Shown piece by piece: positions 7,649 to 17,153 of a stretch of DNA of 32,614 bases. The notes beneath the pieces are model-generated. The model saw only the letters and a list, made by a program, of their open reading frames with translations. It had not been told where the DNA came from and searched no databases. Every line of letters starts with the position of its first letter. The stretch's first letter is position 1. This stretch comes from Endomicrobium sp. GTDB taxonomy: Bacteria; Elusimicrobiota; Endomicrobiia; Endomicrobiales; Endomicrobiaceae. The stretch is from positions 1 to 32,614 of the forward strand of contig JAITND010000043.1 of NCBI GenBank assembly GCA_031290625.1, in the 5' to 3' direction. The position numbers and the translations under genes were made by a program.

Positions 7649-9415
7649 ATGAAGAGAAGCAGTTATTGTGGCGATGTCAGGGAAGATAGTATAGGTAAAG
7701 ATATTGTTGTTTGCGGCTGGGTGCATTCCCGTAGGGACCATGGAGGCGTAATTTTTATTGACTTAAGAGACAGAGAGGGGTTGTTGCAAATTGTTTTTCA
7801 GCCTGAAAATAAAGAGATATTTAAAATATCTGAGGATTTGAGAAGCGAATACGTAATATCCGTTAAAGGACTAGTAAGAAAAAGACCTGAAGGAACGTTA
7901 AACCCTAGTATGTCTACAGGTTCCGTTGAACTTGTAGCGTCTAAAATTGAAATTTTAAACACATGTCCTGGACTTCCTTTTGAAATATCGGATTATACGG
8001 AAGCTTCAGAAGAATTGAGATTAAAATACAGATATTTGGACTTGCGCCGTCCTAGTTTTCAGAAAAACTTTATAATGCGCCATAGAATTTCAAATGAAGT
8101 AAGAAACTTTTTAAACGACGAAGGCTTTTTAGAAATAGAAACGCCTTTCTTAACCAAATCTACGCCTGAAGGCGCGAGAGATTTTTTGGTGCCTTCAAGG
8201 CTGCATCACGGTAGTTTCTTTGCCTTGCCGCAGTCTCCTCAGCTTTTTAAACAGATTTTGATGGTTTCAGGTTTTGATAAATATTATCAGATAGCAAGAT
8301 GTTTTAGAGACGAGGACTTGCGCGCTGACAGGCAGCTTGAATTTACCCAAATAGATCTTGAAATGTCTTTTGTTGAAGAAAAAGACGTTATGAGCGTTAT
8401 TGAGAGAATGCTTTCAAGGGTATTCAAAAACGCGTTAAATATTGATATTAGAACCCCTTTTGAAAGAATGCCTTATGCCGATGCCATGCTGCGTTACGGC
8501 TCTGATAAGCCGGACGCAAGGTTTGAAGTGGAAATAAGAGATTTTTCAAGCGAGCTTAAAGATTGCGGGTTTGGCGTGTTTGCGTCGGTTATTTCTAACG
8601 GCGGTATTGTAAGGGGTTTATGTATTCCTAAAGGCGCTTCTTTTTCCCGATCGGATATTGACGGACTTATCAAGTTTGCAGGCGAATATGGAGCTAAAGG
8701 TTTGGCCTGGATGAAAATTACGGAATTTGGAGCCGAGTCCAACATAGTTAAATATTTTAAAGATGAAGATATAAAAACAATTATATCCAAGCTTGAAGCA
8801 AAAGCGGGCGATTTAATTGTTTTTCTTGCAGATGAAGAGAAAATCGTTGCTCAGTGTCTTGGAGCGTTAAGGCTTAAAATGGGCAAAGAACTTGGTCTTA
8901 TAGACAAGTCCAAGTTTAATTTTTTGTGGGTTGTGGATTTTCCTCTTATGGAATGGGACAAAGAAGAACGTAGATGGCGGGCATTGCACCATCCGTTCAC
9001 TTCGCCGCAAGACGCGGCTTTATTGAATAAAGAAAATGCTGGAATTGCAAAAGCTAAAGCTTACGATGTTATTTTGAACGGCGTTGAACTAGGCGGCGGC
9101 TCTATAAGAATGCATAGAAGCGACGTTCAAAAGAAGATTTTTGATATTCTAAATATTTCAGACGAATCTGCAAAAGAGAAATTTGGATTCTTGCTTGACG
9201 CATTGACCTATGGCGCTCCTCCGCATGGCGGTTTAGCTTTGGGTTTTGACAGAATGTGCGCGTTGATTGCAGGGGAAGATTCCATAAGAGAAGTTATAGC
9301 ATTCCCTAAAACGCAAAAAGCGTTGGATCCTCTTTCTAACGCTCCTGCTCCGGTAAGCGAAAAACAGCTTAAAGAATTAGGCGTGCGAATTGTTGTCAAG
9401 CAAGCAAAGACTTAG
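7649..9415 (+). CDS. aspS: Aspartyl-tRNA synthetase, bacterial type
   Basis: Class II synthetase charging tRNA-Asp (and possibly tRNA-Asn). At 588 residues it is the standard bacterial length. Domain order: an N-terminal OB fold that binds the anticodon (VVCGWVHSRRDHGGVIFIDL), the catalytic core start (motif 1 region near RHRISNEVRNFL), motif 2 (CFRDEDLRADRQLEFTQIDLE), the bacterial GAD insertion at about residues 285-410, and motif 3 (GGLALGFDRMCALI). ATG 7649 has AAGAGG at the right distance. Whether it is discriminating or also charges tRNA-Asn cannot be decided without knowing if gatCAB or asnS is present elsewhere. Confidence 0.97.
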   Translation: MKRSSYCGDVREDSIGKDIVVCGWVHSRRDHGGVIFIDLRDREGLLQIVFQPENKEIFKISEDLRSEYVISVKGLVRKRPEGTLNPSMSTGSVELVASKIEILNTCPGLPFEISDYTEASEELRLKYRYLDLRRPSFQKNFIMRHRISNEVRNFLNDEGFLEIETPFLTKSTPEGARDFLVPSRLHHGSFFALPQSPQLFKQILMVSGFDKYYQIARCFRDEDLRADRQLEFTQIDLEMSFVEEKDVMSVIERMLSRVFKNALNIDIRTPFERMPYADAMLRYGSDKPDARFEVEIRDFSSELKDCGFGVFASVISNGGIVRGLCIPKGASFSRSDIDGLIKFAGEYGAKGLAWMKITEFGAESNIVKYFKDEDIKTIISKLEAKAGDLIVFLADEEKIVAQCLGALRLKMGKELGLIDKSKFNFLWVVDFPLMEWDKEERRWRALHHPFTSPQDAALLNKENAGIAKAKAYDVILNGVELGGGSIRMHRSDVQKKIFDILNISDESAKEKFGFLLDALTYGAPPHGGLALGFDRMCALIAGEDSIREVIAFPKTQKALDPLSNAPAPVSEKQLKELGVRIVVKQAKT

Positions 9416-9446
9416 GCTTATCTGCTAAAACGATGTCGAGGAATAA

Positions 9447-9980
9447 ATGAATAATTTATTTAACAGCATAAGGTTTTGGATAAGAAGTTTTCTCTTAAAA
9501 CTTGCCAAAGATCTCAAGCCTTCCGAATCAAAAGGTCCTGCTATAAGGAAATCAAGAAGTTTATTTCAAAAGGAAATAAAAATTCCGGTCTTTATTCCTT
9601 TTATATTTACGATAATAACGGTTTACGGCATGCTTGTAACGGGCGTCGGCATATATTTAAAGATAATGTTTGCAGCCTTAATATTTATGATTGCAATTGT
9701 TGTTTTCTTTGCAGCTCAAATTCAAAACAAAGAAAAAGCCGTTTTGGATGATAATGACACGGTTGTTTTAATGTGTTTGCTCTTTATAAATTCTCTTTTG
9801 ACTTTTCAGGTTTCAAAAGAATATTTATCGCCTTTTGCTTCTCCAGTGTCGGCGTTTTCAATTATGGCTGCAATGTTGTTATCGTTGTGTCCAATAACGT
9901 TAAAAGATTTAGAACTAACGAGAGACAGTATTATTTCAACCATTATGGGCATATATCATGCAAGAATTGAATACAAATAA
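9447..9980 (+). CDS. Truncated PgpH-type membrane protein lacking the HD domain
   Basis: The 177 residues contain four hydrophobic segments (about 47-68, 70-92, 102-122, 130-150). The segment YLSPFASPVSAFSIMAAMLL matches the conserved xSPxxxPVxAxxMLLxLL stretch of the 7TM part of PgpH, the c-di-AMP phosphodiesterase, and pgpH genes normally sit just before ybeY. Here the extracellular domain (about 250 residues) and the whole C-terminal HD hydrolase are missing. The frame stays open with a good start and overlaps ybeY by 23 bases, so it may persist as a coupling leader or a membrane stub rather than an enzyme. It could equally be a deletion pseudogene whose frame survives because of ybeY. Confidence 0.6.
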   Translation: MNNLFNSIRFWIRSFLLKLAKDLKPSESKGPAIRKSRSLFQKEIKIPVFIPFIFTIITVYGMLVTGVGIYLKIMFAALIFMIAIVVFFAAQIQNKEKAVLDDNDTVVLMCLLFINSLLTFQVSKEYLSPFASPVSAFSIMAAMLLSLCPITLKDLELTRDSIISTIMGIYHARIEYK

Positions 9981-10392
9981 AAATTTTATAAACTTTGTTT
10001 ACTTTCCTAAGGAACATGTTGAAGTTTTAAAAAAAGCTGTAGAGCTTGCTTTAAAGTCTGAAAAAAAGAGAAAATATCAAATAAATTTTATAATGGTAAG
10101 CAATGAAGAAATAAAAAAACTAAATATAAAATACAGAAAAGTAAGACGCATAACCGACGTTATATCTTTTTTAATTATCCCTGAAAATTTTGCCGGAGAT
10201 ATTTATATATCAAAAAATCGCACTCAAAAACAGGCGAAAAGATACGGGAACTCTTGGCGGCAAGAATTGGCGTATCTTGTTATACACGGCGCGCTTCATC
10301 TTTGCGGGTATAGCGATTATGATGTTGAAAATAAATCTAAAATGTTTGCAAAACAGGATAAAATATTTCAATGTTTATTTTCGCAAGTCTAG
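9958..10392 (+). CDS. ybeY: Endoribonuclease YbeY (rRNA maturation factor)
   Basis: YbeY is a zinc endoribonuclease acting in 16S rRNA 3'-end maturation and ribosome quality control. The 144-residue length is normal, and NEEIKKLNIKYRKVRRITDV followed by SF is the typical core. The zinc motif reads VIHGALHLCGYSDYD, keeping the first two His (HxxxH) but with Asp at or near the position of the third His of the usual HGxLHLxGYDH. A similar loss (GYKD) occurs in Bacteroidetes YbeY as I recall it, so activity is not excluded. It overlaps the pgpH relic upstream and the first CNNM gene downstream. Confidence 0.9.
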   Translation: MQELNTNKNFINFVYFPKEHVEVLKKAVELALKSEKKRKYQINFIMVSNEEIKKLNIKYRKVRRITDVISFLIIPENFAGDIYISKNRTQKQAKRYGNSWRQELAYLVIHGALHLCGYSDYDVENKSKMFAKQDKIFQCLFSQV

Positions 10393-11378
10393 TTGCTTTA
10401 GTTTTTCTTTTAATTGTTTCGGCTTGGATATCTGCGGCTGAGATAGGCATTACTAGTTTGTCCAAGTACAGAATTAAAAAACTTATAGTTCAAATTCCTA
10501 ATCTTTTCAAACCTTTATTGTCTTGGATAGAACAACCTTATTATCTTCTTACAATTATTCTGACGGTAAATGTTATATGCGACATTCTTACAAGCTTTAT
10601 GTCCGCATATTTTATGACAACGTTGTTTTCTGGGATTAATAGAAATATTATTGACGTTGTTACTTGGATAATAACGTCTTTTGTTATTTTAATATTTGGC
10701 GAGCTTGTTCCTAAATTTTATGCTAGGGAAAATTCCGAGAAAATTACCGTTATGTCTGTTCCAATCCTTTCAAAAATAGAAAAGGTATTAAAACCATTTA
10801 CATATCCGGTTATTAAATTTACGGAATTTTTATCGCCGAAAACTTCAAATGTCGCTAGAAATTCTTATACTTTAAGCGAAGAAGAAGTAAAAGCTCTTCT
10901 TTCTGAAGGCGGATACAGCGGTGAAATAGACAAAGAAACAGGCGTTATGTTGGAAAGAGTTTTGGGTTTTTGCGGATTGTCGGTAAAAAAAATAATGGTT
11001 CCTTTTGAAGACATAGATTCGGTAGACTTGTCTTTAGAAGACAAAGAATTTTTGGATATAGCTGTTGAAACTTCAAGAAGCAGAATCCCAGTGTATCTTA
11101 AATCAAAAGATAATATTATCGGCTATGTCCATATAAAAGATATTTTAAAATTGCGGCAGGAAAATAAAGGACATTTTATAAGGTCTCTTGTTAAAGAGCC
11201 GTATTATATAAGCGAAGATCAAAAAGTAAACGAACTGTTGAAAAAATTTCAAAGCGGCAAAACTCATATAGCTTTTGTTAAAGATAAAAATGATAATATA
11301 ACAGGAATGGTTACGCTTGAAGACGTCTTGGAAGAAGTTGTCGGGGAAATTCTTGACGACTATGATTACGAACTATGA
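10371..11378 (+). CDS. CNNM/CorC-type transporter with CBS pair (first copy)
   Basis: The 335-residue protein has an N-terminal DUF21 membrane domain (segments at about 3-23, 57-80, 88-112; SAAEIGITSLSKYRIKKL is the typical first-helix region) and a cytoplasmic CBS pair (VKKIMVPFEDIDSVDL to HIAFVKDKNDNITGMVTLED). The CorC/HlyC C-terminal domain is absent, unlike the next gene. Members of this family are linked to magnesium/cobalt efflux, and older names call them hemolysins. It overlaps ybeY by 22 bases and the next gene by ATGA, so the three are translationally coupled. Adjacency of ybeY and corC-like genes is common in bacteria. Confidence 0.85.
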   Translation: MFIFASLVALVFLLIVSAWISAAEIGITSLSKYRIKKLIVQIPNLFKPLLSWIEQPYYLLTIILTVNVICDILTSFMSAYFMTTLFSGINRNIIDVVTWIITSFVILIFGELVPKFYARENSEKITVMSVPILSKIEKVLKPFTYPVIKFTEFLSPKTSNVARNSYTLSEEEVKALLSEGGYSGEIDKETGVMLERVLGFCGLSVKKIMVPFEDIDSVDLSLEDKEFLDIAVETSRSRIPVYLKSKDNIIGYVHIKDILKLRQENKGHFIRSLVKEPYYISEDQKVNELLKKFQSGKTHIAFVKDKNDNITGMVTLEDVLEEVVGEILDDYDYEL

Positions 11379-12634
11379 TATTAATCGTATTTAAAATCGT
11401 TTTTTTCTGCGCTCTATTGCTGATGCTTAGTTTTTTCAGCGGTTCCGAGACCGCTCTTACAAGTTTGTCAGTCGCTTTTTTGAGAAGAACAAAGGAAAAA
11501 GGAATAAAATATTCAAAGATTGCGGTTTTTTGGGAAAACCATTCTCAAGAAGTTATAACGGCTATGATTATGGGAATGAATTTGTCCGTTGTAGGAATGA
11601 GCGTTATTTTATCATCTCTTGCGGCGGATATTGCCGAGTATTCCAAAATCAATATTAATATTCTGAATTTTTCTTTTCCGGTTCTCTCAATAGTTTTGGC
11701 TTTAACAATAGGGAGTATTTTGCCTAAGACCATAGCAAGATATAACTCTGAAAAATGGGGCGTATTTGTTTTGCCTGCGATAATAAGGATTGCGTCGTTT
11801 TTTAAAATCCCAATTGGTTTTCTATTAACAATTTCAAACAAAATAATGAAGCTGTTTTTAAGACATAAAGAAAGCAGACATATCAAAGCCGATGAGATAG
11901 ATTTTTTGTTGTCAGACAAAAATACTTCTCCGCTTTCAGACGAGTCCAGAGAACTTGTAAGCAATATAATGGATTTCAAAAATATGAAAGTATCTCAAGT
12001 AATGATACCTGTTTCTGAGATTTTTTCTGTAGATATAGATCTACCCAAAGACGAGATGATTAAAAAAATTATTGACGCAAAGTATTCAAGAGTTCCCGTA
12101 TATAGCAAAAATATCGGCAATATTATAGGGATACTATATGCAAAAGATTTGGCCGTCGCTTGGCGCAATTCCGACATTATAATTATTGAAGATTTAATAC
12201 GTTCCGCGTATTTTGCTTCTGAAAACGCGAAAATCAGCAAAGTTCTTAAAGAGTTTAGAACAGGACGGCATCATATCGCTATTGTGGTCGACGAGTTCGG
12301 ATATACAATAGGTCTTGCTTCAATAGAGGATTTATTGGAAGAGATTGTTGGAGACGTATGGGACGAACATGATTTCAGAGAAAAAACTATAATACCAGCA
12401 GGCGACGGACGCATTATACAGGCGTATGAGTCTATAACAAATGTCAATGATGAATTAAATATCGGTATTCCCGAAGGAAACTATTCAACTATTAATGGGT
12501 GGATTTTAGAAATGTTTGGAAGAATACCTCAAGATGGCGAGAAAATTAACTGGAATGGTTATTTAATAGAAATTCAAGACGCTGATTCCAAGAAAGTAAA
12601 AAAAATAACTTTAAAAAAATGTACTACACAATAA
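11375..12634 (+). CDS. CNNM/CorC-type transporter with CBS pair and CorC_HlyC domain (second copy)
   Basis: The 419-residue paralogue has the same layout as the preceding gene plus a C-terminal CorC_HlyC domain. The DUF21 membrane part begins SFFSGSETALTSLS (residues about 20-33), further hydrophobic segments follow up to about 150, the CBS pair covers about 205-325 (VMIPVSEIFSVDIDL, HHIAIVVDEFGYTIGLASIE), and the final domain includes EGNYSTINGWILEMFGRIPQ. It begins inside the stop of the first copy (ATGA) and overlaps recO by 16 bases. Tandem copies with and without the last domain suggest a heteromeric pair; that is inference. Confidence 0.87.
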   Translation: MILIVFKIVFFCALLLMLSFFSGSETALTSLSVAFLRRTKEKGIKYSKIAVFWENHSQEVITAMIMGMNLSVVGMSVILSSLAADIAEYSKININILNFSFPVLSIVLALTIGSILPKTIARYNSEKWGVFVLPAIIRIASFFKIPIGFLLTISNKIMKLFLRHKESRHIKADEIDFLLSDKNTSPLSDESRELVSNIMDFKNMKVSQVMIPVSEIFSVDIDLPKDEMIKKIIDAKYSRVPVYSKNIGNIIGILYAKDLAVAWRNSDIIIIEDLIRSAYFASENAKISKVLKEFRTGRHHIAIVVDEFGYTIGLASIEDLLEEIVGDVWDEHDFREKTIIPAGDGRIIQAYESITNVNDELNIGIPEGNYSTINGWILEMFGRIPQDGEKINWNGYLIEIQDADSKKVKKITLKKCTTQ

Positions 12635-13275
12635 AAGGGCTTGTTTTAAATTCTAAAATACAGGGCGAGCATGACAAACTTATTACAGTTTATTCTTATC
12701 AATGGGGAAAGATTCAAGCTATCGTCCCTAGCGCTAAAAAGATAGCTGCAAAACTTTCAGCCGCTACGGAACCTCTTACGGAAAGCGAATTCCATATCTT
12801 TAACAGCTGCTTTTCAATAAGACCAAAAATTACTGGCGCTGTTATTATTAACAATAACACGACAATGAAAAGCAATTTTATGCGAAATTTGTACGCTTTA
12901 TATGCGGCTGAAGTTGGTGACAAATTTGCGCCTTCATATCTTGCAAATACCGAAAAATACGATTTAATAGTAAGGATTTGGGAAATACTTAACGTTTGCA
13001 AATACCCAAAAAGAGCTTTAATCGCATTCATTTTACGATTTTTGAAGCTTTCAGGGTATTCATTTTCAGACTATATAAGGAATAACGGGTCGTTTATTGA
13101 CAAACGCATAGCAATGAATATAAGAAAACTTTCAACTTGTTCCGGATACGATGTGGATTTTATTGAAGAAATAGAAGATGAAAAAATTTGGAATTACGTT
13201 GAATCTTATCTAACAAACTATATACGCCGCCCTGCGGTAAGTATATTCTTGCAAAAGATGAATGCCAAATCTTGA
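12619..13275 (+). CDS. recO: DNA repair protein RecO
   Basis: RecO helps load RecA in the RecFOR gap-repair pathway. The N-terminal OB-fold reads YTIKGLVLNSKIQGEHDKL and VYSYQWGKIQAIVPSAKK, both typical, followed by a helical domain. At 218 residues it is shorter than the usual 240-260, and the Cys-rich zinc cluster found in many homologues is not visible. The C-terminal SYLTNYIRRPAVSIFLQKM is the normal RecO tail. It closes the pgpH relic-ybeY-CNNM-CNNM operon, a neighbourhood common for recO. Confidence 0.85.
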   Translation: MYYTIKGLVLNSKIQGEHDKLITVYSYQWGKIQAIVPSAKKIAAKLSAATEPLTESEFHIFNSCFSIRPKITGAVIINNNTTMKSNFMRNLYALYAAEVGDKFAPSYLANTEKYDLIVRIWEILNVCKYPKRALIAFILRFLKLSGYSFSDYIRNNGSFIDKRIAMNIRKLSTCSGYDVDFIEEIEDEKIWNYVESYLTNYIRRPAVSIFLQKMNAKS

Positions 13276-13297
13276 TACCTAAGCTTGAACTGTGGAA

Positions 13298-13640
13298 TCA
13301 ATCGCTGGTTTCCAAGTTTCCGATTATAGCTGCGACTAGACCTGCGCCTGCGCCGTTAATTGCCCCCTGTATATGCTCCTGACGCAAGTCCAATTAATGA
13401 CCCAAAATACGACGATACATCCATCGCCGCGTTAGCATCATAAATAGAAATAGATCCATTTAAAAAATATCTTAATGCAAGTCCTGATAACATTCCTACA
13501 ACTCCTCCTAATAATGTTCCCATTATTGTTCTTCCTTTTTGCGTTGGCGGGTTGATCATAGAGTCGCTATTTTCACAAACCCCCTTTGTCGGCGTAAGTA
13601 GTAACATTAAAACAACTGCTAAACTTAAAATCTTTTTCAT
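13298..13640 (-). pseudogene. Small secreted glycine-zipper protein, frameshifted near its C-terminus
   Basis: From ATG 13640 (AAGGAT upstream) the minus strand encodes a signal peptide (MKKILSLAVVLMLLLTP) and then a Gly/Ala-rich part (GRTIMGTLLGGVVGMLSGLA, IGLASGAYTGG), ending at 13356. At a run of five G (plus-strand C 13363-13367) the next frame continues GAINGAGAGLVAAIIGNLET and stops at 13298, which keeps the glycine-zipper pattern. So the gene is either a recent frameshift pseudogene or a shortened protein of 94 residues. Glycine-zipper proteins are usually envelope-associated; no specific role can be given. Confidence 0.6.
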
Positions 13641-13982
13641 ATAAATATCCTTATAAAAATTGTCTTTAATATAAATACAATTTATCTTTCATCGCTTTTA
13701 ATTATTACATCCAAAAATTATGCGAACTTTTTACCCGAATTTATTGGTTGGATAGATGAAAAAAGAGGATTTTTGAGAGTGAAAAAGCTCCAAAAGGAAG
13801 GTCTGCTTAGATGAACTTAGGATAAATTTTTTATGCGCGCGTTCTTTCTTTATTTTTGTTAGGAAATAGATATATTTTTATCCTTGAAATAACAAAATAA
13901 AAGAATTGCTTGAAAAAGCCTAAGCTATATACTAAACTGTAGACGAAAAATTTCGTTAGAGTCTTTATAATAGAGGCGGATA
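13641..13982 (+). promoter_or_regulatory. Intergenic region with a candidate promoter for the lipoprotein gene
   Basis: No gene is seen in these 340 bases. A plausible sigma70 promoter, TTGCTT (13906-13911), 16 nt, TATACT (13928-13933), lies about 50 bases before the lipoprotein start, which has GAGGCGG upstream. The left part holds the leader of the minus-strand glycine-zipper gene. The middle (13740-13860) shows nothing I can assign. Confidence 0.45.
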
Positions 13983-14867
13983 ATGAAAAAAACGATTGTT
14001 GTTATTGTTTTCCTATGCGTCTCTTTTATTATTTCAGGTTGTTTGTCTATTGCCCAGAAACGCAAAACTTTAAAAACGACTCCTATGAAAGAAGTAGAAT
14101 TGAAAGATGTAGAACTAGAATCCGAGCGGAAGCAGTTTTTGCAATTTAGAAAACGTTCTGGATTTTTTCTTAAAAACAGCGTTAAGCTTTCTAACAATAT
14201 AAATTTCTTTACAGCAAATTCGGCAAGCAAATTTGAAAGTTTGCTCGGCATTGCCAAAACAATATTCAATACCGTTATTTTTCCAGATTTTGGCAAAAAT
14301 ATTCTAATTATTATTGCCGAGAAACCTTCCGTAACCCCGCGCAATATTGCTGTAAATCAAATTTACATGAGAAAAAATGATATTTATGTTGAATATGAAA
14401 TTAAAGAGCAAGAATCCGACAAAGGTTATTTTGTTCAGAATTTAGGAGTTTTTGAGGTACAAAAGCCTACCGTAGTATTGAACGTATATTTTGTCAATAA
14501 GGATAACAAAGCTTTGGTAGTTCCGTTCGGAAGCAGGCACGACAAATCTCCGTCGGATGTTTCAGATATGCTAGCCAATTACACAGGCGTATATAAGGGC
14601 GTTTTCCCTGCGGCGCGCAACGGTAAAATATTTACAGAGCTAAATTTAAAGCCGGATTATTCTTATACTTTAAGACAAGAATATTTGTCGGCCGGAGGCA
14701 GAGCTTTTGAATCTGCTGGAAAATGGTACCTGTCTGTAGATATAAGCTCTTTTATTTTAAACAAAAATAAAGATTTGATATTTTATTTCATCAATAAAAA
14801 CGCTATAGAAAAACTTAGCAATACGTGTGAAAGATTAGAATCCGACAACTATGTGCTGAAAAAATGA
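13983..14867 (+). CDS. Putative lipoprotein, unknown function
   Basis: The 294-residue protein starts with a lipoprotein signal peptide: MKKTIVVIVFLCVSFIISGC, with lipobox IISGC and Cys at residue 20. The mature part has no motif I recognise. A mixed strand/helix domain at about residues 55-170 is followed by a region that reads like a small beta domain (about 195-260, with NYTGVYKGVFPAARNGK and SYTLRQEYLSAGGR), reminiscent of copper-resistance NlpE-like or lipocalin-like modules, but this is only an impression. The gene is intact, has its own promoter, and would depend on Lnt for full acylation. Confidence 0.7.
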   Translation: MKKTIVVIVFLCVSFIISGCLSIAQKRKTLKTTPMKEVELKDVELESERKQFLQFRKRSGFFLKNSVKLSNNINFFTANSASKFESLLGIAKTIFNTVIFPDFGKNILIIIAEKPSVTPRNIAVNQIYMRKNDIYVEYEIKEQESDKGYFVQNLGVFEVQKPTVVLNVYFVNKDNKALVVPFGSRHDKSPSDVSDMLANYTGVYKGVFPAARNGKIFTELNLKPDYSYTLRQEYLSAGGRAFESAGKWYLSVDISSFILNKNKDLIFYFINKNAIEKLSNTCERLESDNYVLKK

Positions 14868-14876
14868 GGATATGGA

Positions 14877-15243
14877 ATGAAGTTTTCATCTTATGCGAAT
14901 ACGGCAATGGCAGCCGCCGTGTTTCCATATTATTTTAGAAAAGATAGCCAAAGAGTAATGAAAAAATTTTGACGATATAACCCATGAGTCTCAAGGCATT
15001 AGAAGACTCGGTTCTGCGGTTTTGGATTTACATTACGTTGCTTGCGGGCGTTTTGAGTTTTTCTGGGAAGAGGGATTAAAGCCTTGGGATATTGCTGCGG
15101 GTATCCTAATGGTTAAAGAGGCTGGCGGAACAATTTCAGACTATGACGGCGGTAAAAATCCTCTGTTTAACGGTGCTTTGCTTGCAACAAACAGTTTGGT
15201 TATGCATGATAAAATTCTTGGCGTTATAAATGGAAAAAGATAA
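14877..15243 (+). pseudogene. Inositol monophosphatase family protein, decayed
   Basis: The C-terminal third is clear: GIRRLGSAVLDLHYVACGRF, GLKPWDIAAGILMVKEAGG and FNGALLATNS are the conserved IMPase blocks, including the metal-binding Asp of PWD. Upstream, ATG 14877 begins an N-terminal-like MKFSSYANTAMAAA that jumps directly to FPYYFRKDSQRVMKKF, a block normally some 140 residues later. A one-base insertion after that (TTTTGA near 14970) breaks the frame. So an internal deletion removed the first two metal sites and a frameshift followed. SuhB/IMPase proteins hydrolyse inositol phosphate or act in rRNA transcription; this copy cannot. Confidence 0.85.
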
Positions 15244-15883
15244 AAAAAGATACGTTTTTAAAATAATAAAAATTTTGAAAAAAACATATGGAAATATAAA
15301 ATGCCCTCTAAAGTTTTCAAATCCTTTTGAGCTTTTAACGGCTGTAATATTGTCTGCCCAGTGTACTGATGAAAGAGTGAACAAAATAACGGAAAATCTT
15401 TTTAAGAAGTACAAAGATTTGAAGGATTATGCCGAAGCAAACGTATCTGAATTTGAAACTTGTATAAAATCGGCGGGGTTTTTTAGGAACAAAGCCAAAA
15501 ATATTATAAAGTCTGCCCAAATTGTATTAAGTTTATATGGCGGCGAAGTGCCGCAAACGATGAAAGAGCTTCTTGAGCTTTCGGGTGTCGCAAGAAAGAC
15601 GGCTAATGTTGTTTTAGGATATGCTTTTGGCAAAACGGAAGGGATTGCTGTTGATACGCACGTTATAAGAATAGCAAACTTGCTTAAACTTACAAAGTAT
15701 GAAGATCCTGTTAAGATAGAAAAGGATTTAATGGCGGTAGTTCCTAGTAAATATTGGACGGAATTTTCTTTGCTTGTGCAGACTTTGGGAAGAAGGATTT
15801 GCAAGGCAAGAAATCCGAGACATGCGGGTTGTCCTTTGAACAAAATTTGTCCTTGCGCAAAAAAGGTTGTTCCGACGGCGTAA
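15230..15883 (+). CDS. nth: Endonuclease III (base-excision DNA glycosylase/AP lyase)
   Basis: Nth removes oxidised pyrimidines and nicks the abasic site. The 217-residue protein has the helix-hairpin-helix LLELSGVARKTANVVLGYAF with the catalytic Lys, and the catalytic Asp in AVDTHVIRIANLL. Gly of the usual LPGVGRKTA is Ala here. The C-terminal 4Fe-4S motif, normally Cys-x6-Cys-x2-Cys-x5-Cys, reads CKARNPRHAGCPLNKIC: the second Cys is His, while a further Cys (CPC) lies two residues on. It starts inside the end of the IMPase relic. Its promoter is not evident, and it may rely on transcription from upstream. Confidence 0.93.
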   Translation: MEKDKKRYVFKIIKILKKTYGNIKCPLKFSNPFELLTAVILSAQCTDERVNKITENLFKKYKDLKDYAEANVSEFETCIKSAGFFRNKAKNIIKSAQIVLSLYGGEVPQTMKELLELSGVARKTANVVLGYAFGKTEGIAVDTHVIRIANLLKLTKYEDPVKIEKDLMAVVPSKYWTEFSLLVQTLGRRICKARNPRHAGCPLNKICPCAKKVVPTA

Positions 15884-15897
15884 GACATTTCTTGAAT

Positions 15898-15927
15898 TTG
15901 ACAAAAATCGTCGTATTTTTATATCAT
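15898..15927 (+). promoter_or_regulatory. Sigma70 promoter for gapA
   Basis: TTGACA (15898-15903), 18 nt, TATCAT (15922-15927), about 70 bases before gapA. The consensus -35 suits a highly expressed glycolytic gene. The gapA start has a strong GAGGAGG. Confidence 0.65.
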
Positions 15928-15959
15928 TTAAGACAAATGCGGTAAATGTCGCGCTATAA

Positions 15960-17012
<1,053 letters not shown>

Positions 17013-17153
17013 TTTGTTTTAAATAAATCAACAATGCCGGCGCTATGTATTACTTGCGTAACTAGTATTGTGAAACAAAAATAATAATAACGATAAGACC
17101 GCGCTTGCGCATTGGATTTGCGCCGCGCGTTCTTTGGTCGAACGGAGTCTTAA
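17013..17153 (+). promoter_or_regulatory. gapA-pgk spacer with a GC-rich imperfect hairpin
   Basis: The spacer holds a GC-rich stretch at about 17099-17130 (CGCGCTTGCGCA, then TGCGCCGCGCG) that can fold into an imperfect stem, unusual in such AT-rich DNA. There is no U-run after it, so it is not a normal terminator. It may be a processing or mRNA-stability element between gapA and pgk. CGGAG lies just before the pgk start. Confidence 0.35.

Noticed and set aside
8494-8790. Open frame of 98 codons on the minus strand inside aspS
   Set aside because: It lies wholly within a well-conserved gene, has no ribosome-binding site and looks like a frame shadow.
11545-11979. Open frame of 144 codons on the minus strand inside the second CNNM gene
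   Set aside because: It is opposite a clear membrane-protein gene, which often produces hydrophobic shadows; it has no start signal.
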